The translations under genes were made by a program, and so were the position numbers. The notes below the pieces were generated by a model, which saw nothing but the letters and a program-made list of their open reading frames with translations, was not told the origin of the DNA and did not search any database. A stretch of 62,536 nt of DNA from Clostridiales bacterium. GTDB lineage: Bacteria; Bacillota; Clostridia; Peptostreptococcales; Acidaminobacteraceae. Numbering within the stretch: position 1 is the first letter of the stretch; each line of letters starts with the position of its first letter. This document shows positions 8,718-18,510 of the stretch, in pieces. The stretch covers positions 1 through 62,536 of the forward strand of contig JASUSA010000012.1 of assembly GCA_030446305.1 (NCBI GenBank). The letters run 5' to 3'.

Positions 8718-10340
8718 CTATTCACCCTTATAAAGCTTTGAAATGTTCGCTTGAATGGTTTCATTCTCAAGAAAATCATCAAAATCAATTTCTTTGTCAA
8801 AGTTGCCGTTTGGCGTCAATTCGATAACGCGATTGGCAATTGTCTCAATAAACTTGTGGTCATGAGATGAAAAAAGCAGCGTCCCCTTAAAGGCAATCAG
8901 CCCATTATTGACAGCTTGGATCGATTCAAGATCCAAATGGTTCGTTGGATCATCCAATAAAATAATATTCGCCATGGACAGCATAAGCTTCGAAAACATA
9001 CATCTCATTTTCTCGCCGCCTGAAAGTACATGACACATTTTTAACGGCTCATCACCGGAAAAGAGCATTTTTCCTAAGAACCCTCTAATAAATGTATCGT
9101 CCTTTTCAGTTGAATACTGGCGAAGCCAATCGACCAGATTCATTTCAACGCCTTCAAAATACTCAGTATTATCTTTTGGCATATAGGATTGCGATGTGGT
9201 CACGCCCCATTTAAATGTTCCTGAATCAGGTTCGATTTCCCCCATGAGGATTTTAAAGAGCGTCGTCATGGCTAAATCATTTCGGCTCATAAAGACAATT
9301 TTGTCGCCCTTGTTCACAATAAAGGATAGATCGTTGAGGATTTTTACCCCGTCAATGGTCTTCGTAAGGCCTTCTACCGTTAGAATTTCTTTGCCGGCTT
9401 CGCGTTCAGGCGTAAAGCCAACAAATGGGTAGCGCCTTGAAGACGGCTGAATGTCGTCAACTGTAATTTTATCAAGCATCTTTTTACGGGATGTCGCTTG
9501 TTTCGCTTTTGATGCATTTGAACTAAAACGTGCGATAAAGTCCTGTAGTTCTTTAATTTTTTCTTCTTTTTTCTTGTTCTGTTCTTTCATGAGTCTAAGC
9601 ATCAACTGGCTTGACTCATACCAAAAATCGTAGTTACCGACAAAGAGTTTTGCTTTCCCAAAATCAATATCGACCATATGCGTACAGACCTTGTTCAAGA
9701 AGTGCCTGTCATGGGATACGACAATGACAGTATTGTCATATGTGATTAAAAATTCCTCCAGCCAGCTAATCGCATGAAAATCCAAGTGGTTGGTCGGTTC
9801 ATCCAATAGGAGAATATCCGGCGTACCGAAGAGTGATTGCGCCAAAAGCACTTTCACTTTATCGCCTGCCTGTACGTCGCCCATGAGTTTATGAAAATTC
9901 TCCTGATCCACACCAAGACCATTTAAAAGCTTTTCAACATTTGATTCTGCATCCCAGCCATCGAGTTCTGCAAATTCGCCTTCAAGTTCAGCCGCTTTCA
10001 TCCCGTCTTCTTCAGTAAAATCCTCTTTAAGGTAAATCGCATCCTTTTCTTTCATAATTTCGTATAGGCGCTTATGACCCATAATAACGGTATCCATCAC
10101 TGTGTAATCGTCAAATTCAAAGTGATTTTGTTTCAATACGGCAATTCGCTCGCCGGGTGTTATAGAAACTTCGCCGTCTGTGGGTTCGATTTCGCCTGAC
10201 AGTATTTTTAAAAAGGTCGATTTGCCGGCGCCGTTTGCACCGATAACACCGTAACAATTCCCCGGTGTAAATTTCAAATTTACTTCATCAAACAGTTTCC
10301 GATCACTGAATCTCAATCCTAAATTAACAACTTGTATCAA
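8718..10340 (-). CDS. ABC-F family ATPase (YkpA/YbiT-like)
   Basis: A soluble twin-ATPase ABC-F protein; the family acts on the ribosome, either as translation factors or in antibiotic protection. The first ATPase has Walker A GANGAGKST and LLLDEPTNHLD. The linker (about 235-310) is the P-site tRNA-interaction motif region. The second ATPase has LSGGEK and LLDDPTNHLD, but its Walker A is degenerate (FMSRNDLAMTTLF), a trait I recall for the YkpA/YbiT-like subgroup together with GVTTSQSYMPKDN. The TTG at 10340 is 7 nt after AAAGGTGG. An in-frame ATG at 10388 lies upstream of the predicted transcription start. Substrate or resistance role cannot be told. Confidence 0.9.
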   Translation of the reverse strand: MIQVVNLGLRFSDRKLFDEVNLKFTPGNCYGVIGANGAGKSTFLKILSGEIEPTDGEVSITPGERIAVLKQNHFEFDDYTVMDTVIMGHKRLYEIMKEKDAIYLKEDFTEEDGMKAAELEGEFAELDGWDAESNVEKLLNGLGVDQENFHKLMGDVQAGDKVKVLLAQSLFGTPDILLLDEPTNHLDFHAISWLEEFLITYDNTVIVVSHDRHFLNKVCTHMVDIDFGKAKLFVGNYDFWYESSQLMLRLMKEQNKKKEEKIKELQDFIARFSSNASKAKQATSRKKMLDKITVDDIQPSSRRYPFVGFTPEREAGKEILTVEGLTKTIDGVKILNDLSFIVNKGDKIVFMSRNDLAMTTLFKILMGEIEPDSGTFKWGVTTSQSYMPKDNTEYFEGVEMNLVDWLRQYSTEKDDTFIRGFLGKMLFSGDEPLKMCHVLSGGEKMRCMFSKLMLSMANIILLDDPTNHLDLESIQAVNNGLIAFKGTLLFSSHDHKFIETIANRVIELTPNGNFDKEIDFDDFLENETIQANISKLYKGE

Positions 10341-10390
10341 TCTGTTGCCACCTTTCACATTCTTTCCGATAATTGTACACTCAAACATAA

Positions 10391-10418
10391 ATTATATCAT
10401 GTTTTCATCTGTTTTCAA
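10391..10418 (-). promoter_or_regulatory. Promoter of the ABC-F gene
   Basis: On the minus strand TTGAAA (10413-10418) and TATAAT (10391-10396) are 16 nt apart. Transcription would start near 10384, which supports the TTG start at 10340. Confidence 0.7.
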
Positions 10419-10508
10419 CCTTCTTTTCGCATCGTTCCTTATCCTCAACCGATGTACAGTTTACTGTATTTCTAAAAGCCTCTTCTCAATCGCACTCAAT
10501 CGAACATG

Positions 10509-10553
10509 AAAAGGGTGTTGCACTGTCTTTTATTTGACAGCAACACCCTTTTT
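10509..10553. terminator. Terminator after the DHH gene, nearly symmetrical
   Basis: The stem GGGTGTTGC / GCAACACCC is extended inward by CTGTC / GACAG and flanked by A and T runs on both sides. It lies 5 nt after the DHH stop on the minus strand and could work in both directions. Confidence 0.88.
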
Positions 10554-10557
10554 AGTG

Positions 10558-11481
10558 TTAATCTTTTAATTTTTCGATGATCTCTGCCAGCAGTTCTGCC
10601 GCTCGATCATTCGGCACTTGACAGGTCCCGGCATTCATATGACCGCCGCCGCCATAAGCAAGCATGGTTTCACCAATGTTGACTTTACTGCTTCGATTGA
10701 AAATAGATTTTCCGACAGTAAATACCGTATTCTGTTGCTTAAGTCCCCAAATAACCTGAATTGAAATATTGGTATCCGGGTACATCGCATATTTCACAAA
10801 GCGGTTTCCGGGATAGATGGTTTCCTGATCTCTTAAATCGACAACCAAGACATTGCCAAACACTTTAGCATTGTCTTCAATTTGCTTTTTAAATGGTTCC
10901 ACATGCGCCAAGTAGAGCTCTACTCTTTCTTTAACATCCGGCAATTCTAGAATCTCATCAATGGAATGGTCTTTGCAGTATGCAATAAGATCCATCATAA
11001 GCTGATAATTTGATACTCTAAAATTGCGAAATCTCCCCAGACCCGTTCTCGCATCCATTATAAAGCTCAGGAGTTCCCACCCCTTTGGCGCAATGACATC
11101 CGCCATTGTAAACTGTGCAGAATCGGCCTTGTCAACTGCGAGGATCATTTCCTCTGAAATTGCTTTAAATCGATCTTTTCCGCCATAGTAATCATATACA
11201 ACACGCGCAGCAGAAGGCGCATTTGGATCAATGATATGATTTTGCCTGCGTTCAGCATTTCTGACCGTCTCGCTAAGATGGTGGTCAAACGCTAAATAAA
11301 CACCGTCGACATAGGGCAGGTTTGTTGTAATGTCCATATTGGTAACTTCAATCAAACCATCCTGCATGTCCTTTGGATGAACGAATTTTATCTCCTCAAT
11401 CATGTTCATCTCTTTTAGCAACACGGCACAGACGAGTCCGTCAAAGTCGCTTCTCGTAATTAATCTGTATTGACCTTCCAT
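10558..11481 (-). CDS. DHH/DHHA1 family phosphoesterase
   Basis: A 307-residue cytoplasmic metal-dependent phosphoesterase. The catalytic DHH domain shows RSDFDG (residues 10-15) and FDHHLSE, where Asp/His residues bind two metal ions. The C-terminal DHHA1 substrate domain ends with the GGGGHMNAGTC loop. Relatives include NrnA-type nanoRNases and exopolyphosphatase-like proteins; the sequence does not show which substrate is used. GGGAGG precedes the ATG by 5 nt. It is a single gene closed by a strong terminator, and lies divergent from the diguanylate cyclase gene. A role in degrading short RNA or cyclic-dinucleotide products is possible but not shown. Confidence 0.88.
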   Translation of the reverse strand: MEGQYRLITRSDFDGLVCAVLLKEMNMIEEIKFVHPKDMQDGLIEVTNMDITTNLPYVDGVYLAFDHHLSETVRNAERRQNHIIDPNAPSAARVVYDYYGGKDRFKAISEEMILAVDKADSAQFTMADVIAPKGWELLSFIMDARTGLGRFRNFRVSNYQLMMDLIAYCKDHSIDEILELPDVKERVELYLAHVEPFKKQIEDNAKVFGNVLVVDLRDQETIYPGNRFVKYAMYPDTNISIQVIWGLKQQNTVFTVGKSIFNRSSKVNIGETMLAYGGGGHMNAGTCQVPNDRAAELLAEIIEKLKD

Positions 11482-11673
11482 ATTAACCTCCCAAAGTGTA
11501 TAATCTAATTATATTATACGACTTTTTCATGAAAACCTAACACTTTTGCACTAATTTGATATGAATTTATACATAGAAATGGTACATCTCGTTGCGCCGT
11601 TAATCTTTAATATGTTTAAGTCACCGCTTTGCGATGTCGTAAAGTGGTCTTCTTATGAATAACAAGAGGTTTT

Positions 11674-13062
11674 ATGAATTCACTAACATCCTTTGAATCG
11701 CGTTTCGTCATTGACGAAATCAATCTCTATATCGCCGTCATTTCAACTGATCACACTATATCTTTTGCAAACAAACAACTATTACATTTCTCCGGCGTTC
11801 ATTTCGAAAATATTGATCATCTTCCATATTGGGAACTGCCGTGGTGGCAAAACGGCATGGAAAATCAAAATCAATTAATGTTTGCTGTCGAACGCGCATT
11901 TTTTGGTGAAACCGTTCGCTTTGATGCCACTTACATGAAGTACGACAACACCCTTCATGAAATAGATTTTATTTTAAAGCCGCTTTATAAGCGGGATGAA
12001 ATTGTAAGCGTCATTGCAATGGGCTACAATATTTCCGATCTTGTAAAAACGCAGAAAGCGCTGACGAGACGTCAACGCCAACTCGATGCGTTTTTCGAAT
12101 TTTCTTCCGATGGTTATTGCTTCTGTCTTTTAGAGCAGCCTACTGAAATCGCGCAAACAGATGACGATTACATTCAGCATTTAATGTCACATCAAAAGCT
12201 GGCTTTTTTCAATCAGCAGCTTGAAAAAATACTTAGCAGAAAGCTTACACATCAAACGGCTATTGCTGATATTTTCCCAAATGTCAGTGAAATCGTCTCT
12301 CACTGGCGTGAAATGATTATCCACGGCAAATCACAATTTGACACAATCATTCAACTTGAAGACACCTTTTATGAAGACAGCGCATTAGATGCTTATTTAC
12401 TGGATGAACCTTATGATCGCCTCTACATCCGCGTAACACTCGTCGCAATCTTCGACGATCAAGGCGCTTTTGAAGGCAATTACGCCGTCGTCAGAGAGCG
12501 CACACAGGAAGTTCGCAACATTAAGCGTCTTGAATTTTTAGCGAACAAAGATCCCCTAACCAAAATTAATAACCGTCGCAGTTTTTACGAAAAAGCAGTT
12601 GAACTCATTGAAACTTGTCAAAGAGATAAAATTGATACGAGTGTTGTGATGATTGATATTGACTTTTTCAAGCACATCAATGATACCTTCGGCCACGATG
12701 CAGGCGATACGGTTCTCTATCACTTTGCCGCACTCGTTAAATCATTTATTGCTGACCGCGGTATTGTTGCGCGTTATGGCGGTGAAGAGTTCGTCTTATT
12801 GCTCACATGTCCTTTTCATAAAGCCAAACAGCTCATGGAAGCACTTCGCATAAAAATCGCTGAGATGGTGATTGAACACGGCGAACAACGGATTACACTG
12901 ACCGCCAGTATTGGAATCAGAGGCAACACGCGTCAGACTGATAACATCGATACCCTGACGGCCGAAGCTGACAAAGCGCTTTATTATGCTAAGAATCACG
13001 GGCGAAACCGCGTTGCGGTATACGCTGAATTGCCTGCCGAAGAAACGCGTGAAAACATTTAG
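11674..13062 (+). CDS. PAS-domain diguanylate cyclase
   Basis: A 462-residue cytoplasmic sensor protein that should make cyclic di-GMP from two GTP. An N-terminal PAS-like domain (about 12-125) is followed by a second PAS-like segment (about 132-280) and a GGDEF domain (288-450). The active-site loop GGEEF is intact at 369-373, with the metal-binding MIDIDFFKHIND upstream. The inhibitory I-site RxxD is absent: the aligned residues are ADRG. Activity may therefore not be limited by product feedback at that site. No membrane segment is present, so the signal is probably internal. AGAGG lies upstream of the ATG. No receiver or EAL domain is nearby. Confidence 0.93.
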   Translation: MNSLTSFESRFVIDEINLYIAVISTDHTISFANKQLLHFSGVHFENIDHLPYWELPWWQNGMENQNQLMFAVERAFFGETVRFDATYMKYDNTLHEIDFILKPLYKRDEIVSVIAMGYNISDLVKTQKALTRRQRQLDAFFEFSSDGYCFCLLEQPTEIAQTDDDYIQHLMSHQKLAFFNQQLEKILSRKLTHQTAIADIFPNVSEIVSHWREMIIHGKSQFDTIIQLEDTFYEDSALDAYLLDEPYDRLYIRVTLVAIFDDQGAFEGNYAVVRERTQEVRNIKRLEFLANKDPLTKINNRRSFYEKAVELIETCQRDKIDTSVVMIDIDFFKHINDTFGHDAGDTVLYHFAALVKSFIADRGIVARYGGEEFVLLLTCPFHKAKQLMEALRIKIAEMVIEHGEQRITLTASIGIRGNTRQTDNIDTLTAEADKALYYAKNHGRNRVAVYAELPAEETRENI

Positions 13063-13116
13063 AGCCGTATCGGTTACACGGACGGACCGCCGATACATTA
13101 TTGATCACATCAACAA

Positions 13117-13153
13117 CAAAACCCCAGATTTCAACTGAAATCCGGGGTTTTCT
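13117..13153. terminator. Bidirectional terminator between the cyclase gene and pheT
   Basis: The near-perfect stem AAAACCCCaGATTTC / GAAATCcGGGGTTTT has an AACT loop, with A and T runs on both sides. It separates the two convergent genes. Confidence 0.9.
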
Positions 13154-13167
13154 TACATCATTATCAA

Positions 13168-15561
13168 TTATCGCAATTGTGCATCGAGCTCGGAAGAAAG
13201 CACTTTTAAAACATTTTCAAAGATGACATTGACTTCGTCATCGACAAGTGTCCTATCGTCAGCTCTAAAGATCAGCGCATAGGCAACAGACTTATATCCG
13301 TCAGGAATTTGTTTGCCTTTATAAACGTCAAACATTTTCACCGATTCTAACAGAACGCCTGCCGTTTCTTTGACAATTTTTTCAACTTCATAGGAAGTAA
13401 TCTCATCTTTGACGAGAATCGCAATATCCCGTTCGACAGCCGGGTGTTTCGGTATCGCTTTGAACTTGCGTTCCTCGTTTGTTATCTGCAGCAAAATGTT
13501 AAAATCCAAATCTGCAACATAGGCACGTGTACTGAGATCATAATTTTCGCAAACAATTGGATGCACCTCGCCCAGCGTCCCCAAAATGTGGTTATCCCAA
13601 ATGATATTGGCACATCTGCCGCTGTGGAAAGTCGGATGATTAGCTTCTTTTTCAAAGAGGAAGCCTGTTATGCCAAGTCCACCTAAAACATTCTCCACGA
13701 TTCCCTTTAGGGTAAAGAAGTCTTCATGTTCACCGTAGCAGCCAATCGTCAGCATCTTTTTCTCAATTGGAAGCTGCTTAACCGGCAGTTCTTTTGGCAG
13801 GAACACAGATCCCATCTCATAAATCCTAGCATTTTCAATTTTTCTATTGCTGTTACGCGCCAATACTTCAAGAACATTTGGCATTAACGTTGATCGCATG
13901 CAGCTGTATTCTTCGCCAAGCGGATTGATTAAAGTCACTTGATTGCGGAGTATGCTGTCTTCAGACAAATTGATTTTATCCAAATCTTTTTTCGATACAA
14001 ATGAATACGTTAGGATTTCGTCAACACCGCTTGCGATTAGTTCAAGTTTTGCAATATCTTCAATACGCTGTGCATTGGTCTTGGCACCCCACGCATCAAA
14101 TGCTGGGAGCGTCTTGCCAATGTTGTCATAGCCGTAAATTCTGGCAACTTCTTCGACCAAATCAATTTCTTTTTCGAGATCAAGACGATAATACGGTATA
14201 ACCGCCGTCGGAATGTCGGCCTTCATAACGGTTTCAATTTCGAGTTTTTGAAGGATTTCAATCATTTCATCCAGTGTCAAGTTGGTGCCGTTGACATTAT
14301 TGATCACTTCAGGTCGGAAAGGAATTTCGGTTGCTTCACGTTTTTCCGGATAGACATCGATCATGCCCCCAATCACTTCCCCTGCACCAAGCAGTTCAAT
14401 CAATTCACAGACACGGTTGACGACAATTGGCGGCAATGACACGCTGACACCTTTTTCATAGCGTGAAGAGGCTTCCGTTCTAAGCCCCAATTCTTTTGAG
14501 GATTTACGAATATTCGACTTGTCAAAAGTCGCCACTTCGATGAGTATATTTTTAGTTGACGGCGATATTTCCGTATTGCCCCCGCCCATGATTCCGGCAA
14601 TACCAACTGATTTTTTCGTATCGGCAATGACGAGAATATCCTCGTTCAGCGCACGTGCTTTGTCATCCAGCGTTGTGAGCACTTCATTCGGTTCCGCTCT
14701 TCGAACGATAATCTTATGATCGCTGACGGTATCGAGGTCAAATGCATGAATTGGCTGACCGTATTCTAACATGACGTAGTTGGTAATATCGACGATATTA
14801 TTAATCGGTCTCATTCCCGCATGCATTAACCGAAACTGCATCCATACAGGTGATGGCTTGATTTCAATATTTCGAACAATTCTCGCCACATATCGCGGAC
14901 AGAGATCCGGCGCCGTTACTTCAACTGTCGCGTAATCGTGGGCATCACCTGTTTCGCTTTTTATAACCCCTTTAGGATACTGTGTTTTACGGTCAAAACT
15001 CGCCGCCACTTCACGCGCCATCCCAATAACACTTAAACAATCCGGCCTGTTTGGCGTTATTTCAAATTCAATAACCGTTTCATCAATATTCAGCGCTTCC
15101 AGAATATTCATGCCAAGTGGGTACGGTTTATCCAGTATAAAGATACCGTCATCAAATGCTTTTGGAATACAGGATTTTTCGTAGCCCATTTCTTCAAGCG
15201 AGCATAGCATCCCATTTGAAACTTCACCGCGAAGCTTTCCTTTTTTAATTTTAATGCCATCTGCTATCACAGCACCGTGCTTTGCAACCGGCACATAGTC
15301 ATTGACGCGAATATTCGTCGCACCAGTGACGATTTGCAGCACTTCATCGCCTGTATCCACCTGACAAATGGAAAGTTTATCGGCATTGGCATGCTGCTTA
15401 ATTTCTGTAATATGTCCAACGACAACATTTTCAAGTGCCGCTGCGCCCTTATGTGTGCCTTCATTATTCGAACCCGTCAAAATGAGTTTTTCAATCAAGG
15501 TCTTTTCATCAATATCATTTATATCAACATAGTCTTTCATCCAAAGAACAGGTACTTTCAT
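13168..15561 (-). CDS. pheT: Phenylalanyl-tRNA synthetase beta subunit
   Basis: Non-catalytic subunit of the alpha2-beta2 enzyme; it binds tRNA-Phe and edits mischarged tyrosine. The 797-residue chain has the N-terminal EMAP-type tRNA-binding domain (about 40-150), the B3/B4 editing domain (about 210-385), the B5 domain, a class II-like core and the FDX-ACB anticodon domain at the C-terminus (about 705-797). Two ATG codons are adjacent; AGGAGG is 2 nt from the first and 5 nt from the second, so the second is preferred. It follows pheS after 16 nt and shares its T-box. Confidence 0.97.
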   Translation of the reverse strand: MKVPVLWMKDYVDINDIDEKTLIEKLILTGSNNEGTHKGAAALENVVVGHITEIKQHANADKLSICQVDTGDEVLQIVTGATNIRVNDYVPVAKHGAVIADGIKIKKGKLRGEVSNGMLCSLEEMGYEKSCIPKAFDDGIFILDKPYPLGMNILEALNIDETVIEFEITPNRPDCLSVIGMAREVAASFDRKTQYPKGVIKSETGDAHDYATVEVTAPDLCPRYVARIVRNIEIKPSPVWMQFRLMHAGMRPINNIVDITNYVMLEYGQPIHAFDLDTVSDHKIIVRRAEPNEVLTTLDDKARALNEDILVIADTKKSVGIAGIMGGGNTEISPSTKNILIEVATFDKSNIRKSSKELGLRTEASSRYEKGVSVSLPPIVVNRVCELIELLGAGEVIGGMIDVYPEKREATEIPFRPEVINNVNGTNLTLDEMIEILQKLEIETVMKADIPTAVIPYYRLDLEKEIDLVEEVARIYGYDNIGKTLPAFDAWGAKTNAQRIEDIAKLELIASGVDEILTYSFVSKKDLDKINLSEDSILRNQVTLINPLGEEYSCMRSTLMPNVLEVLARNSNRKIENARIYEMGSVFLPKELPVKQLPIEKKMLTIGCYGEHEDFFTLKGIVENVLGGLGITGFLFEKEANHPTFHSGRCANIIWDNHILGTLGEVHPIVCENYDLSTRAYVADLDFNILLQITNEERKFKAIPKHPAVERDIAILVKDEITSYEVEKIVKETAGVLLESVKMFDVYKGKQIPDGYKSVAYALIFRADDRTLVDDEVNVIFENVLKVLSSELDAQLR

Positions 15562-15577
15562 CATTGCCTCCTACAGA

Positions 15578-16597
15578 TTAAAATTGTTTGATGAAGCGAA
15601 TATCGTTTTCAAAGAGTATTCGAATATCGTCAATTTCATATTTCATCATGACGATGCGATCGAGCCCCATACCAAAGGCAAATCCGCTGTAAACTTCTGG
15701 ATCAATGCCGCATTCAGCCAGTACATTGGGATGTACCATGCCGCAGCCGAGTATTTCAATCCAACCGCTGCCGCTGCAGAAACGACACCCTTCGCCGCCA
15801 CATTTAAAGCATGAAACATCAACTTCTGCACTTGGCTCTGTAAACGGAAAATAATGTGGTCTAAATTTCGTACGCGTCTGCGCGCCAAATAAGCGCTTTG
15901 CAAACATGTCAAGCGTACCGTTCAAATCGGCCATGGTAATATTCTTATCGACGACAAGGCCTTCAATTTGATGAAACATCGGTGAATGCGTCGCATCAAT
16001 TTCATCGTTTCGGAAACACCTGCCGGGCGCTATAATCTTAATCGGTGGTTTTTGCTGTTTCATGGTTCGCACTTGGATCGGTGAGGTCTGTGTTCTCAGT
16101 AAAATATCTTCTGTGATATAAAATGTATCCGACAAGCTTCTAGAAGGGTGATCAATGGGCGCATTGAGTGCATCAAAATTATGATAGACCGTATCGACTT
16201 CCGGCCCTTCGGCGATTTTGTAACCCATCCCAATAAAAATATCTTTTACCTCATCCAGAGCAACATTAAGTGGATGCTTATGACCCCTTACAAGCTGTTT
16301 GGAAGGCATCGTCACATCAATTGATTCTGCCGCTAGCTTTTCTTTGATTTCTAATGCTTTTTTCTCTTCTTTATAATTCTCAAGCATGACTTCAATGGTT
16401 TCGCGTACATCATTCACCATTTTTCCCATCGCCGGTCTATCTTCCGGTGCAACGTCTTTCATGCCTTTTAAAATATTGGTTACCTCACCTTTCTTACCGA
16501 GGTATTTAATGCGCATATCATCCAAAGCCTTTAAATTTCTAGCGACCTCAATATCTGATTTTGCGCGTTTTAATAATTGCTCTAATTCCGCTTTCAC
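15578..16597 (-). CDS. pheS: Phenylalanyl-tRNA synthetase alpha subunit
   Basis: Catalytic class II subunit that makes phenylalanyl adenylate and transfers it to tRNA-Phe. The 339-residue protein has an N-terminal coiled coil (1-90), motif 2 CFRNDEIDATHSPMFHQIEG, the Bacillota-type cysteine cluster CGGEGCRFCSGSGW and motif 3 GMGLDRIVMM. The start is GTG with AAAGGAGGG 5 nt upstream. First gene of the pheST operon, under a T-box leader. Confidence 0.98.
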   Translation of the reverse strand: MKAELEQLLKRAKSDIEVARNLKALDDMRIKYLGKKGEVTNILKGMKDVAPEDRPAMGKMVNDVRETIEVMLENYKEEKKALEIKEKLAAESIDVTMPSKQLVRGHKHPLNVALDEVKDIFIGMGYKIAEGPEVDTVYHNFDALNAPIDHPSRSLSDTFYITEDILLRTQTSPIQVRTMKQQKPPIKIIAPGRCFRNDEIDATHSPMFHQIEGLVVDKNITMADLNGTLDMFAKRLFGAQTRTKFRPHYFPFTEPSAEVDVSCFKCGGEGCRFCSGSGWIEILGCGMVHPNVLAECGIDPEVYSGFAFGMGLDRIVMMKYEIDDIRILFENDIRFIKQF

Positions 16598-16724
16598 GCT
16601 ATCCCTCCTTTATTTATGTTTATTCGGACAAACCATCCACTTGCATGTAGTACCATTTCATCCGAATTATTTGAATAAGCATTACAATTTCAGTCATTGT
16701 CTCAATGCCGCATCATTTTTTTCA

Positions 16725-16968
16725 TTAAAAAAACCTTCATCCCAAAAGGGACGAAGGTTATCCGCGGTACCACCCAAATTAATCACTTACATGATTCACT
16801 CAATACCTTAACGCGGCAAACGTCATTCCCTACTTCATTCAGAAATGCATCTCCGGAGTGAACTTCAAACATCTGTCAATGGCAACTTTCCAGCAATCAT
16901 CGCCTCTCTTGGATTGACAAAACATTTTACTCTCTCCATCAAAGAATTTATCAACTTTATTTTACAGT
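16725..16968 (-). promoter_or_regulatory. T-box leader of pheST
   Basis: On the minus strand the bulge sequence GGGTGGTACCGCGG (about 16761-16776) is followed by a terminator stem CCTTCGTCCC / GGGATGAAGG and a run of seven T residues (about 16725-16757). An upstream AGAGAG-containing stem belongs to Stem I. Expected to sense uncharged tRNA-Phe; the specifier was not resolved. Confidence 0.92.
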
Positions 16969-16974
16969 AGTAAT

Positions 16975-17003
16975 ATCATACCATAAAGCAAGTATCAGAA
17001 CAA
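16975..17003 (-). promoter_or_regulatory. Promoter of the pheST T-box transcript
   Basis: On the minus strand TTGTTC (16998-17003) and TATGAT (16975-16980) are 17 nt apart. It lies directly behind the end of the rRNA methyltransferase gene. Confidence 0.6.
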
Positions 17004-17014
17004 GCCCCACGAGA

Positions 17015-17803
17015 CTATAAAATCGTTTTGATCTTATAGATTAAAATGCCGGCGGCAACTGACGCATTCAGCGATTCAGCTTTGCCATATATCGGTATTT
17101 TAATGCGGACATTTGCCATTGCTTTAATGGTTTCCGAAACGCCACTGCCCTCATTGCCAATGACCAGACAGTTTTTTTCGCCATACGCCAGGTTATCATT
17201 AAAATCAAAGTCAGACTGCAAATCGGTCACAAGAATTTTAAACTGTCTATCTGATAGCGCCGTCAGCACTTCATCATCTGATTCTGCGTAGATCAAACGT
17301 ACATTGAGAATTGAACCGGCTGTACTCCGCAGCGCTTTGCTGTTAAAGACATCCACACATCCTCGATTTAAAACGACGGCGTCAACACCGGCTGCATCTG
17401 CTGTTCGGATAATGGTTCCGAGATTTCCCGGATCTTGGATACGATCCAAGTAAACTATAAAGCGGTCTGTTTCTTCCAGCGTATCAAGCGATGACTGCCG
17501 CATCAAAAAGACGCCTACGATTCCCTGACTGTTAAGCGTTTCTGCAACAGCTTCAAATAGCACTGCGCTGAGTATCGTCACCTCTGCTCGTTGGAGAAGA
17601 CTTTCACGCATTGTTTCTTCTAGGGTTTCCCATATGTGTTCATGCACATAGACCCCTTCACATTGCCAGCCGTTTTCAATCGCATCCACAACATATCGAA
17701 AACCTTCCAAAAGAAAACGCTGGTAACGCTGCCGATATTTTTTTTGCTGAAGTGACTTTAAATATTTAAATTGTGCATTTTGCGATGATGTTATACTGTT
17801 CAC
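17015..17803 (-). CDS. SpoU-family RNA 2'-O-methyltransferase (TsnR/RlmB-like)
   Basis: A 262-residue SPOUT (trefoil-knot) enzyme that moves a methyl group from SAM to a ribose 2'-OH, probably of 23S rRNA. The N-terminal substrate-binding domain (about 1-100) precedes the knot domain with its three motifs: DPGNLGTIIRTADA (about 140), IGNEGSGV (about 215) and ESLNASVAAGIL (about 240). The GTG start follows GAGAGG by 5 nt. The gene often lies close to pheST in Bacillota. Here it starts 20 nt after ktrA and is probably the last gene of the ktrB-ktrA operon. The target nucleotide is unknown. Confidence 0.92.
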   Translation of the reverse strand: MNSITSSQNAQFKYLKSLQQKKYRQRYQRFLLEGFRYVVDAIENGWQCEGVYVHEHIWETLEETMRESLLQRAEVTILSAVLFEAVAETLNSQGIVGVFLMRQSSLDTLEETDRFIVYLDRIQDPGNLGTIIRTADAAGVDAVVLNRGCVDVFNSKALRSTAGSILNVRLIYAESDDEVLTALSDRQFKILVTDLQSDFDFNDNLAYGEKNCLVIGNEGSGVSETIKAMANVRIKIPIYGKAESLNASVAAGILIYKIKTIL

Positions 17804-17823
17804 ACTGACCTCTCATGCGGCTG

Positions 17824-18480
17824 TTACGACATCTGCCTTTCAATTTTTTTCAAGTCTTCATTATTGCCGATAACAATAAGGATATCGTCCTTTAACAAAA
17901 TCTTATCAGGACCGGCATTAATGTCAATTTCGTCGCCACGCCTCACAGCAATAACAGAAATCTGATACCTGCGTCGCATGTCAATTTGTACCAAACTCTT
18001 GCCAATCCACTCACTGTTCATGCTGATTTCTAAAATACTGTAATCCGGCGCCAAATCGATAAAATCTAAAACATTGCCTGACACGAGGTTTTTAGCGATT
18101 TTTATTCCCATTTCTTTTTCCGGAAAGACAACGCGGTTTGCGCCGATCTTATAAAGCACTTTTGCATGTGATGAGTTTTGTGCTTTTGCAACAATATGCT
18201 TAACACCAAGTTCTTTTACGAGCAATGTCACCAGAATTGATGACTGAATATCTGACCCAATGGTGACAATGGCGACATCAAAATTTCGTATCCCCAGCGC
18301 CTTGATGGAGTTTTCATCTGTGGCATCTGCCTGTACGGCATAGGTAACCTTTTCCGAAATATTTTGTATAATTTCTTCATTGCGATCCACCACCATTACC
18401 TCGCAGCCGAGTTCTGCGAGTTTAATTGCAACGCTTTGACCAAAGCGGCCACATCCTACGACGACAAATTGTTTTTTCAT
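17824..18480 (-). CDS. ktrA: Potassium uptake regulatory subunit KtrA
   Basis: A cytoplasmic RCK protein of 218 residues that gates the KtrB channel subunit. The RCK_N domain carries the Rossmann nucleotide loop GCGRFG (9-14) and the acidic VVDRNEE strand end that contacts ATP/ADP or NAD. The RCK_C domain (about 135-218) is the usual site of c-di-AMP binding in Ktr proteins. A single RCK unit, rather than two, fits KtrA and not TrkA. GGAGG lies ahead of the ATG. Follows ktrB by 30 nt. Confidence 0.93.
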   Translation of the reverse strand: MKKQFVVVGCGRFGQSVAIKLAELGCEVMVVDRNEEIIQNISEKVTYAVQADATDENSIKALGIRNFDVAIVTIGSDIQSSILVTLLVKELGVKHIVAKAQNSSHAKVLYKIGANRVVFPEKEMGIKIAKNLVSGNVLDFIDLAPDYSILEISMNSEWIGKSLVQIDMRRRYQISVIAVRRGDEIDINAGPDKILLKDDILIVIGNNEDLKKIERQMS

Positions 18481-18510
18481 AAGGCCTCCAACGAATTTTT
18501 ACTGCACGTT

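Noticed and set aside
9196..9330. Loss of Walker A in the second ATPase of the ABC-F protein, as a sign of decay
   Set aside because: The reading frame and all other motifs are intact, and a degenerate second Walker A is, as I recall, usual in this subfamily.
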